Positions 17,367 through 25,709 of a stretch of 64,000 bases of DNA are shown here, in pieces (the stretch's first letter is position 1; each line of letters starts with the position of its first letter). Origin of the DNA: Dysgonomonas hofstadii (GTDB lineage: Bacteria > Bacteroidota > Bacteroidia > Bacteroidales > Dysgonomonadaceae); assembly GCF_014196915.1 (NCBI RefSeq), contig NZ_JACIEP010000002.1:248001-312000 (forward strand), read 5' to 3'. Made by a program: the position numbers and the translations under genes. Below the pieces are notes generated by a model. That model searched no databases. It saw only the letters and a program-made list of their open reading frames with translations, and was not told the DNA's origin.

Positions 17367-19835
17367 ATGTTTGATATTACCAATGAAGAACTTTTCAAAC
17401 TTTTATATTCTAGCCCCAACGAAAAAGAGGTGGATAAGATTATTCAAAAATATCCAGATGTTTTCAAAGAAGAGAATTGGGCTCCATTAGGAGGTAACCC
17501 AAGTAATTTTGGTGTAATTGAGAATCAACAATCTAATCCAATTGCAGCATTAATTGAAAAATTAACAAATTCTATTGATGCTATCCTCATGAAGAAATGT
17601 TATGAAGTAGGAATCAATCCGAAATCGACAGAGGCTCCTCAATCAATGGAAGAGGCAGTTCGGTATTTTTATCCAAATGAATATAAGAATTGGGATTTAG
17701 CGACTTTCAGGAAAAAACAGTCGGAGAATTTGCAGATTCTAGCTCATGGAGATAAATTAAATCCTTCTTTAATCATTTATGATGATGGGGAGGGGCAACA
17801 TCCAGATAATTTTGAGAACACATTTCTTTCTTTACTAAAAGGTAACAAAAATGAGATCCATTTTGTACAAGGTAAATATAATATGGGAGGAAGTGGTGCA
17901 ATCGTTTTTTGTGGAGAAAAAAGCTATCAATTAATCGCGTCTAAGCGATATGACAATACGGGAAAGTTTGGTTTCACATTAATAAGAGAGCATCCTTTAA
18001 GCAAAGAAGAAGAAAGAACTAAGAAAAACACTTGGTATGAATATCTTATAATTAATGGAAAAATTCCAGCATTTGGCATAAAAGAAATTGATTTAAATCT
18101 TTATAATAGAAAATTTAAGACAGGAACAATAATTAAATTATATTCATATGATTTACCATCTGGAAGTCGTTCTGTTATTTCGAGAGACTTGAATCAGAGT
18201 ATCAATGAATATTTATTTAATCCTGCATTACCTATCTTTACAATTGATACAAAAGAAAGGTATCCTGATGATATTAACTTAGAAAGGGACCTATATGGAT
18301 TGAAATATAGATTAGAACAAGAGGATAATAAATATATTGAGCAAGATGATAGTTTTTCCGAAGTTTTTAATGATGAACTTTTTGGAAAAGCAAAAGTTTC
18401 TTGTTACATATTCAAAACTAGAATTAAAGATAAATCTGTAAAAGAGAGTAGGGATACTATAAGAAGAGAATTTTTTAAAAATAATATGTCTGTTTTATTT
18501 TCTATTAATGGGCAAGTACATGGAAATTATAGTTCAGAATTTATATCTCGTGCATTAAAACTAGATTTATTGAAAAACCATTTATTAATTCATGTTGATT
18601 GCTCTGAAATGAATTATTCTTTTCGAAAAGAACTATTTATGGCTTCCAGGGACAGATTAAAGGATAGTAAAGAAACGAGAGCTCTAAGAAAATTTCTTGC
18701 AAAAAAGCTAGGAGCCACTAATGGAAGATTATCTGAAATTGAAAAAAGGAAAAGAGATTCTATTTCGGTGGATGCTGGAGATACAAAGGATCTGCTTCGC
18801 TCGTTTACAAAGAGTTTTCCTATGAACAGTGAGCTACTTAAACTTTTAGGTCAAACATTTAAACTTGAACAAAAAAAGGAGAAACCAGACATAAAGAAAG
18901 AACCTAAACGAAAGACTATAAAAGAAGATTTTGAACCGTTTAAACCTCAACGATTCCCTTCATATTTTAAATTAAAGGGGCATAATGATGGGGAAAAAGA
19001 GGTTGCTAAAATTCCATTAAATGGAGAGAAAAATATTCGTTTTGAAAGTGATGTAGAGAATCAATATTTTGATAGGATAGAAGAACCTGGAATATTAAGA
19101 ATCGCATTATTAAATTTTAAAGAAAATGAAAACTCAGGTGGAATTAAGCCCGGGAAAATAGATCAGATAGAAGATGTCTTCAATGTTAATGTTAGCAGTC
19201 CAAAAGATGGTACAATAAAAATATCAATGAATCCCAAAAAGGAAGTCAAAGTTGGGGATGCTGTCAAAATGAAAGTGACACTAGAAAGTCCGGGTAAAGA
19301 ATTTGATGAGATATTCTGGGTTAAAATAGGTGATTCTGAAGCAAAGAAAGAACCTTCAAAAAAAGAGAAAGATGCAAATGATGATATGCTTGGTCTACCC
19401 GAATTCATATTAACATATAAAGAATCAAAAGAGAATGCTATAACATGGGAACAAGTCGAAGAAGCTACTTCTGAAGATATAGATTATAGAACGGTAATGT
19501 ACCCATTGGTAAAAGGAGATTCTTTAGAATGTATTTATATTAATATGGATAGTACTGTCTTAAAATCATTCAAATCTAAGTATAAGAATGCAGATGAAAA
19601 ACAATTGGAGTTAGCTAATCGGAAATATATTTCATCGGTGTATTTCCATACACTTTTTCTTTACACAATAACAAAAAATAATAAATATAGAATTATTCAG
19701 GATATAGATAATGAGAAAAACTCTCTTGATATTGGGCTAGATAGATACTTAACAACTCTCTTTCAAAATCATTATTCCGAATTCATTTTGAATTTTGGAG
19801 GCACCAATGAATTAATGCAAGGCTTAGGAGAATAA
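17367..19835 (+). CDS. GHKL/Hsp90-like ATPase, putative defence protein
   Basis: A GTG at 17313 is possible, but the ATG at 17367 is preferred (822 residues). The N-terminal third has the three ATP-binding boxes of the GHKL fold: A-L-I-E-K-L-T-N-S-I-D-A (N-box-like), I-Y-D-D-G-E-G-Q (D-x-G-x-G) and G-K-Y-N-M-G-G-S-G (lid glycines). A middle part has R-K-E-L-F-M-A-S-R-D-R-L. A Lys-rich linker leads to C-terminal beta-rich domains. No kinase His box or MutL/GyrB signature was seen. It precedes the HNH-STAND gene by 36 bases, so the two form an operon. A MORC/Hsp90-like conformational ATPase in phage defence is an inference from context. Confidence 0.65.
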   Translation: MFDITNEELFKLLYSSPNEKEVDKIIQKYPDVFKEENWAPLGGNPSNFGVIENQQSNPIAALIEKLTNSIDAILMKKCYEVGINPKSTEAPQSMEEAVRYFYPNEYKNWDLATFRKKQSENLQILAHGDKLNPSLIIYDDGEGQHPDNFENTFLSLLKGNKNEIHFVQGKYNMGGSGAIVFCGEKSYQLIASKRYDNTGKFGFTLIREHPLSKEEERTKKNTWYEYLIINGKIPAFGIKEIDLNLYNRKFKTGTIIKLYSYDLPSGSRSVISRDLNQSINEYLFNPALPIFTIDTKERYPDDINLERDLYGLKYRLEQEDNKYIEQDDSFSEVFNDELFGKAKVSCYIFKTRIKDKSVKESRDTIRREFFKNNMSVLFSINGQVHGNYSSEFISRALKLDLLKNHLLIHVDCSEMNYSFRKELFMASRDRLKDSKETRALRKFLAKKLGATNGRLSEIEKRKRDSISVDAGDTKDLLRSFTKSFPMNSELLKLLGQTFKLEQKKEKPDIKKEPKRKTIKEDFEPFKPQRFPSYFKLKGHNDGEKEVAKIPLNGEKNIRFESDVENQYFDRIEEPGILRIALLNFKENENSGGIKPGKIDQIEDVFNVNVSSPKDGTIKISMNPKKEVKVGDAVKMKVTLESPGKEFDEIFWVKIGDSEAKKEPSKKEKDANDDMLGLPEFILTYKESKENAITWEQVEEATSEDIDYRTVMYPLVKGDSLECIYINMDSTVLKSFKSKYKNADEKQLELANRKYISSVYFHTLFLYTITKNNKYRIIQDIDNEKNSLDIGLDRYLTTLFQNHYSEFILNFGGTNELMQGLGE

Positions 19836-19871
19836 TATTTGAAATAGATGTTTTTATTAAAATAAATCATT

Positions 19872-22799
19872 TTGGAAAAGAAAAATAATTTACTATCTGA
19901 TACAGAAGCTGCGATATATTTGGGAATAACCAAAGAATTACTATTCGCTTATGTGAAAAATGCGCCTAAAAAACATAAAGGAGAAACTAGAAAATTATCT
20001 TCAGTTACTTCTAATGGTCAAAATTATTTTACCAAAGAAGAATTAGATAGTTTTGATGCTTATCTGAAGGAGCCTTGGTCAGCTCCTACAGAAAAGCGTC
20101 CTCCAATTCCTACATATATTCGAGAATATCTAAAAATTGAAATTCAAGGAAAGTGCCCTATCTCAGGAAATGGGTATCCTTTAGAAGATGCTCATATAGT
20201 TCCTTATTGTGAATCCTTCAGCCATCACCATCACAATATTATTAGAATATCGGGAGATGCACATACAAAAGTGGACAATGGAATAATATCAAAAGAGATA
20301 TTAATACAAACAAAAGAAAAACTAATTCAAAATCTGAAGCAGAAAATTAGAGAAAACATACAACTAAGTCGATCAACATTTGAAGTGCCAAATCCACATC
20401 CTCTCTATATAGGACGACAAGAACTTATCAGAGACCTAGTTGGAGCTATGAGCGAGACACAGCTGGTTATAATTGAAGGTATAGGAGGCATCGGAAAATC
20501 TCAACTTCTCCTTCAAGCAATTCATGGGACAGTAGAATACTATAATCCCGTTGTTTGGATCGATATTGAACAAATAGAATCATATGCAGACTTTCTAATT
20601 CTTTTCAATAATGCAGTATATGAGTATTTGAAAGTTAGCTTTACCGATTCTGGATTTAAGATTCTAGCAGGTGTACAGATAACATTTGTTTTTGATAGTT
20701 TGGAAAAACTTTTAATTGCTGAAAGAGATGAAGTTGAAGATTTTATTAGAGAACTGTTGTCCGAGGCTCCTATGATCCAATTGCTTATCACCAGTCAAAT
20801 TGATTTGTCATTATTTGACATACCTATGAAGGTATTTAAATTAGATGGATTAAATAAAAAGGAAAGTACATCTTTAATTGACAATTTATTAAATGAAGAA
20901 TTTAAAATTAATGTTTCTGAATTAAACTGGATATTAGATTTTTGTAATGGTCATCCACTGTCAATAAAGTTAATATCTACACTTATAAAATATTACCGTT
21001 CGACATCACGAGTTATTCAATTACTGAAGTATTCAGAGAAAGTACAGCATCCAACCAGACAAAGACAAAATAAAAATACATCTTTATCTGTTTGTTTAAA
21101 TACAATTTATAATATTCTCAATGAAAAACAAAAAGAGATTCTGCATTTTCTTAAATTTTATCCAGCAGGAATGATATTAGATTTTGCGCAGAAAAAATAT
21201 AATGATGTTTTATTTTTTAATAATATTGCAAACCTTCAACAGTTTTTCTTTATTGAGATAAAAGATGACATTCTTGCTATCGAACGACTTGTCATTCCTA
21301 ATCCTATTCGTTCATTTTTAAAAATAGAAATTGAGAATGAAGATAAGAAGCTTGATATAGAAATCGAAAAAGAAGCTATAACTGAAATAATGCTTAGTGC
21401 GGTTATAATAGACCTACATTATATATCCACAGGTCATTATGGAGCCCCCTCATATGGGATAATGCGTTTGGAAGTTGAGATTCCCAATTTGTTATTTGCA
21501 AGTAATACAGCAAATGCCCGTGCTATTCAATATGAACAATTAAAAAAAATTGAAGTTAGAGATAGTTATCTAAATATTGTATCAGGGATATCAAGTGCAA
21601 TCGGACAGTTCTGTTTCACAAGAACATATTATAAGCTTGGAATTTTGTTTGCAGAATTAGGTATCAATGCTTATATTAAATTAAAGGAGTATTCTTTTGC
21701 GTCCACTCAATATCTATATCTTGCACAAATGCAAGCCAGACTATTTGATATTCAAGGGCTGGAAAATACTATAAAAAAGATAAAAATATTGTTGAGTCAG
21801 TCCGAAGAAAGTGCTGTATTAATAAATACTAGATGGATAGAGGGAATGTTGAATTTAGAACTCAATAGGTATAGTCAGGCTAGAGATAATTTTAGTGAAG
21901 CTAAAATAACCTTAGAAAAAATTATTCAAGAGTTTGAATATGATGAATCTGATGATATTGCAATTGTTTCCAGGGATTCAGATATAGGTAATATTGAGTT
22001 GTTAAAATCATATATAGCAAAGACATATGAAAATGAGAATAATTATTCCGAAGCAATTTCTATTTATAAAGAAATAATTGACAATCTGCCAGAGAATTTT
22101 CCAGAAGGCAATGTAGCTAGTATTTATCATCATTATGCTTATTGTTTATCTCAAACAGAGAAAAAGGAGGAAAGTATAAAATATTATTCTTTAGCAATAA
22201 ATAATTTTAGTACAATTGGAAATTTTGACTATTTGGCAAATTCTATCTCAGACTTAGGATTATTTATAGTTGAAGGGTTTCCGGAAGTTATTAATAACTT
22301 AGATATAGATGAGGATTTGATAATTGAATCTCTGAAATGTATTAATACTCATCTAGCAAACATTCCTGATTTTCTCGAGCGAATGAAAAATAATCCTGAT
22401 ATTATCCCATTTGAATTAATAGGCAAGATTATGGGAGTTATCAAGGCTTTAAGCTTTTCTCAATATTCAGAAATACTTTGTGAATGGGTAACAAGTCTAC
22501 TTAATGAAATTTCTCTTGACCTTTCGAAACCGAGTTACTTTGGAGCAATGGTTAATCTTGCTCACTGTATAGGCGGAGTAAACGATTGGAAAGACATGCC
22601 TGAAAACAAACGCATTGTAGTTAACTCAATCCTACAATGTTGTATAATTATTAATGCTGGTCCAGATTTGAAAAGTAAAACACGGATTTTTTACTGGTTA
22701 GCAAAATGGATGCAATTTACAAAACTGCAACCTGATGCTACAGCAGAAAACCTTTGGGAACAAGCATTGAACTCTTTTAAAAAAGAATGGTTACTTTAA
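19872..22799 (+). CDS. HTH-HNH-STAND NTPase-TPR protein, putative defence effector
   Basis: 975 residues from a TTG start; no ATG occurs before the first domain. Domains in order: (1) an excisionase-like HTH at residues 8-65 (L-S-D-T-E-A-A-I-Y-L-G-I). (2) An HNH nuclease at about 93-140, with C95-P and the catalytic set H108, N122 and H131 at classical spacing. (3) An NB-ARC-type STAND NTPase with Walker A G-I-G-G-I-G-K-S (about 203-210), a V-F-D-S Walker B, sensor L-I-T-S-Q and the G-H-P-L motif. (4) C-terminal helical TPR-like repeats to the end. The plan is nuclease effector, switch, sensor, as in Avs-type STAND defence proteins. Its end overlaps the opposing DndB-like gene by 9 bases. Confidence 0.7.
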   Translation: MEKKNNLLSDTEAAIYLGITKELLFAYVKNAPKKHKGETRKLSSVTSNGQNYFTKEELDSFDAYLKEPWSAPTEKRPPIPTYIREYLKIEIQGKCPISGNGYPLEDAHIVPYCESFSHHHHNIIRISGDAHTKVDNGIISKEILIQTKEKLIQNLKQKIRENIQLSRSTFEVPNPHPLYIGRQELIRDLVGAMSETQLVIIEGIGGIGKSQLLLQAIHGTVEYYNPVVWIDIEQIESYADFLILFNNAVYEYLKVSFTDSGFKILAGVQITFVFDSLEKLLIAERDEVEDFIRELLSEAPMIQLLITSQIDLSLFDIPMKVFKLDGLNKKESTSLIDNLLNEEFKINVSELNWILDFCNGHPLSIKLISTLIKYYRSTSRVIQLLKYSEKVQHPTRQRQNKNTSLSVCLNTIYNILNEKQKEILHFLKFYPAGMILDFAQKKYNDVLFFNNIANLQQFFFIEIKDDILAIERLVIPNPIRSFLKIEIENEDKKLDIEIEKEAITEIMLSAVIIDLHYISTGHYGAPSYGIMRLEVEIPNLLFASNTANARAIQYEQLKKIEVRDSYLNIVSGISSAIGQFCFTRTYYKLGILFAELGINAYIKLKEYSFASTQYLYLAQMQARLFDIQGLENTIKKIKILLSQSEESAVLINTRWIEGMLNLELNRYSQARDNFSEAKITLEKIIQEFEYDESDDIAIVSRDSDIGNIELLKSYIAKTYENENNYSEAISIYKEIIDNLPENFPEGNVASIYHHYAYCLSQTEKKEESIKYYSLAINNFSTIGNFDYLANSISDLGLFIVEGFPEVINNLDIDEDLIIESLKCINTHLANIPDFLERMKNNPDIIPFELIGKIMGVIKALSFSQYSEILCEWVTSLLNEISLDLSKPSYFGAMVNLAHCIGGVNDWKDMPENKRIVVNSILQCCIIINAGPDLKSKTRIFYWLAKWMQFTKLQPDATAENLWEQALNSFKKEWLL

Positions 22800-24047
22800 T
22801 TTTTTTAGCAAATTATTAACACTTTTAATCTCGACATTTAATGCAGCAGCATACTTACTCTTTAAAGACTCGAATTCTTTTGTAGTAAGTGTGCTTTTAT
22901 CATACAGAAACATTAGTAAATATCTAGTCAATGTTGCGTTTCCCATTATCATTGTGTTGTCTACAGGCTCCCAGAGAACATTTATCCATGGTTTTTGAGA
23001 TATAACCATTTCTTCTTTAGATAAAACTTCTATTACTTTATTTATTGGAATATTTTTCCGTCGATGTATCTCCATTATTGCCTGGATCAATGGATGTAAC
23101 GCTACAGGCCTAAAGTATAACAAACCTCCATCTTTTTTATTCCTAAATTTTTCTGCTGGAGTTTTATTATTAGAAGATATGAACTCTTTCATTCCTTCTA
23201 GCTTTGAACAAAAAGTGTCCCAAAATTTGACTAAATATTCTTGAAATTCTTCAATTTCATTTTGATTAGCTCTATACTTTAGAAATTCATCAATTTTAGC
23301 TTTTGAATAAAGTTTAGACTGGTTATCTTTCTTCGTTTTATAGTATTTAAAAATCTCTCTGTGGCATTCATACAATGTAATTAAAGAAGTGAAAGAAGTC
23401 TTGTCTGTATCTGATAAGGCCTTAGAATTTGTTGCTCTAACTCGATCTTTCATAAACAAGGGATATGTTTCTAACAACTCTCTTGTAACAATAGCTACAA
23501 TATCATCTTCATCCAAGGCAATAATATCACCTAAACTTACAGGCTTTGCATATCTATTTAAGGTCGAGAATATTCTTCGCGTCTTCTCCATACCTTCAGG
23601 TGTTTTACTATGTCCGATAAGAATAGCTCCAATAGTTTCTTCTCCTAATGCTGGGTTTTCTAATATAGCCTTTTTAATACCTTCTACTCTATGTTGACCA
23701 TCTACAGGGAAAATTTTTTCTTCGCCATTAAGTTGTAAAAACCCCATATTGTAATAATCAACATCCTGAAAATCAACCTTCATCTCACTCCATTTAGGTT
23801 CCCCATCATATACAGCTAAGACTAGTGAGTTAAAAAAATGTTCTTTTTGTGTCAGAATGTAATCTTTAATTTTATTATGGTTATCTGTCAACGCCCGTTG
23901 AATTTGCTCCTTCAAGGAATTTGAGGTGTGTAATTCATCATCAATACATTTAATTCGAGTAGCTATTTGATTAAATGTAAATGTTGTGATGTAATAAGTA
24001 AATGTACCTATATATCCTCTTATTGCTGGAATATTAATCTTGCTCAT
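22791..24047 (-). CDS. DndB-like DGQHR-domain protein
   Basis: 418 residues. The motif F-P-V-D-G-Q-H-R-V-E-G-I (about residues 115-126) is the defining DGQHR box of DndB, the repressor/regulator of DNA phosphorothioation clusters. Later L-N-R-Y-A-K-P-V-S-L-G-D and D-K-T-S-F-T-S-L also fit that family. It is the last gene of a five-gene minus-strand operon and lies 9 bases after the GIY-YIG gene. Its 3' end overlaps the convergent HNH-STAND gene. Confidence 0.8.
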   Translation of the reverse strand: MSKINIPAIRGYIGTFTYYITTFTFNQIATRIKCIDDELHTSNSLKEQIQRALTDNHNKIKDYILTQKEHFFNSLVLAVYDGEPKWSEMKVDFQDVDYYNMGFLQLNGEEKIFPVDGQHRVEGIKKAILENPALGEETIGAILIGHSKTPEGMEKTRRIFSTLNRYAKPVSLGDIIALDEDDIVAIVTRELLETYPLFMKDRVRATNSKALSDTDKTSFTSLITLYECHREIFKYYKTKKDNQSKLYSKAKIDEFLKYRANQNEIEEFQEYLVKFWDTFCSKLEGMKEFISSNNKTPAEKFRNKKDGGLLYFRPVALHPLIQAIMEIHRRKNIPINKVIEVLSKEEMVISQKPWINVLWEPVDNTMIMGNATLTRYLLMFLYDKSTLTTKEFESLKSKYAAALNVEIKSVNNLLKKLK

Positions 24048-24056
24048 ATTAAAAAT

Positions 24057-24593
24057 TTAAAATGCATCAACAGGTTCTTCAAACTCTATTTTATCTGGAA
24101 TTTCATCATTAAAAGGAGGAAATACAGCTCTAATCAAATTGTTCTCTGTTCGGTCAATAAAAATATTATCAGAGGCTGGGTAATATCTAAAAAACAAATA
24201 ATCTTTCCAATATTTAAGAAGATTAAATATTTTAGGACGAGGGTTTAGTTTATTCAATTCTGCTAAATATTCTTTAGCTCTTTTTCTTATATTTTGATGA
24301 TCTGTACATTTACATCGACCAATATAAGCTAAATAGAATTCAGCAAATGGAATGCTAACTCCTTTTATAATAAACATATATATGCCCCCAATGTTATTCG
24401 GTAGGTTTTTAATTTCATCAGAAACATCATCTCCAGTATCATTCAAATATTTAATGGGTGCTGACCAATTTTCTTCAGCTACTATATGCATATTATTAAC
24501 AGGATTATCAGACCACCTTGTGGGTGTTAAATAATATGTTACATCATATATTTTGTTTTCGTCATATCTATGTACAAAAGCATCGGCCCTCAT
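24057..24593 (-). CDS. GIY-YIG-fold nuclease-like protein
   Basis: 178 residues. G-G-I-Y-M-F-I-I followed about 15 residues later by L-A-Y-I-G-R matches the GIY...YIG pair. R-K-R-A-K-E-Y and a later T-E-N-N-L-I supply the expected Arg and Glu, and a final P-P-F-N-D completes the fold. It may cleave DNA as the operon's effector. It lies 6 bases downstream of the DndC-like gene. An effector role is inference; I recall no standard Dnd gene of this type. Confidence 0.65.
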   Translation of the reverse strand: MRADAFVHRYDENKIYDVTYYLTPTRWSDNPVNNMHIVAEENWSAPIKYLNDTGDDVSDEIKNLPNNIGGIYMFIIKGVSIPFAEFYLAYIGRCKCTDHQNIRKRAKEYLAELNKLNPRPKIFNLLKYWKDYLFFRYYPASDNIFIDRTENNLIRAVFPPFNDEIPDKIEFEEPVDAF

Positions 24594-24599
24594 TCGTTC

Positions 24600-25709
24600 T
24601 TATATAAAGCAGTTTCCACAAACAATATTCTCTGCATCCACTAAATTATGGATTAAAAATTCAGATTTCTTATTATTAGCAGAACTTATCTGCTTTTTTA
24701 TTGTCATTTCTTTTATTTGTTTAATTCGCTCTGGTTTAATTAAATCTTGAAGAGATTCTCCTTGTATCCAAGTAAAATCATCCTTTTCATACTCCATTGC
24801 TGCTTTAAATTTGTCTGGATGTTGTTCATAAAGCCATATCCATTCTATTTTTTGTTGAAAAAAACAAAAGAAGCAACCCGATCGACTTCTGGCATATTCT
24901 CCTTTTTGCCCGTCAACTTCAAATTCTATTTTATTATAGTATTCAGGAACGCCGACTCCACTCTCTTTTAGAAGCCTAAAGATATCATCTCTATTTAGAT
25001 TGTCTTCATGATTTAATAGAGGGTACTCTTCTATATTGGAGATTGGATAATTTTTATCTTTCAAATACTGAAACATAACTTTATTAAAGGTCGTAGCACT
25101 TACATCCAACAATGAATTGAACTTTTTAGATAAAGTAAATTTATTATCCTTTGGAAGCTTCAAAATATCTTTAACCCCTGAAAATGTCTTGCTATCTGCT
25201 AACCCTTTGTAGAGTAATAGATGTTCTTGCATATTGCTGTTATCAAAAAATCTATGCAAGATTTCAAGACTCCAGATATTCCTGCGAAATGGAAAGATTG
25301 ATTGAATATTAGTTTTTGTAGAAATATATCCCTCTCGATCTTCGTCTCCTCTTATGCCTACATAAGAAATAGTTTGATCATCTCCAACATGCTTTTCAAA
25401 CGGTTCTAATTTCAACTTTTGCGTACACCATCTATTTTGTACCGAAGGCATATAATTCCCTTGAACCTGTAAGAAATAATCGAAAGGATTAAAATTTGGA
25501 TTGTCAACCCCACTTAGGCGTACTATTTCTTTTCCAAGATATGTTTCAAGACGTCCAATTAGAGCTAGAGTCTCGTCTAGTTCTTTTCCTGTATCACTGA
25601 AATAATACTCAATATTTAGTTCAGGATAATTATTCTTTAGATAAATTGCCAGTGCAGCACTATCCTTTCCTCCTGAGATACCCAATAAGTGCCTAACCTT
25701 TTGTGTCAT
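24600..25709 (-). CDS. DndC-like phosphoadenosine-phosphosulfate reductase family protein
   Basis: 369 residues. The PP-loop G-I-S-G-G-K-D-S-A-A-L lies at about residues 10-20. Y-F-S-D-T-G-K-E-L, R-W-C-T-Q-K-L-K and I-S-Y-V-G-I-R-G-D-E-D-R-E-G-Y follow in canonical order. Two Cys pairs (G-C-F-F-C and the C-terminal C-G-N-C) could hold a metal or Fe-S cluster. DndC activates or transfers sulfur in DNA phosphorothioation; BREX type 4 uses a related protein. Start overlaps the end of the large ATPase gene by 17 bases. No DndA, DndD or DndE homologue is nearby. Confidence 0.8.
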   Translation of the reverse strand: MTQKVRHLLGISGGKDSAALAIYLKNNYPELNIEYYFSDTGKELDETLALIGRLETYLGKEIVRLSGVDNPNFNPFDYFLQVQGNYMPSVQNRWCTQKLKLEPFEKHVGDDQTISYVGIRGDEDREGYISTKTNIQSIFPFRRNIWSLEILHRFFDNSNMQEHLLLYKGLADSKTFSGVKDILKLPKDNKFTLSKKFNSLLDVSATTFNKVMFQYLKDKNYPISNIEEYPLLNHEDNLNRDDIFRLLKESGVGVPEYYNKIEFEVDGQKGEYARSRSGCFFCFFQQKIEWIWLYEQHPDKFKAAMEYEKDDFTWIQGESLQDLIKPERIKQIKEMTIKKQISSANNKKSEFLIHNLVDAENIVCGNCFI

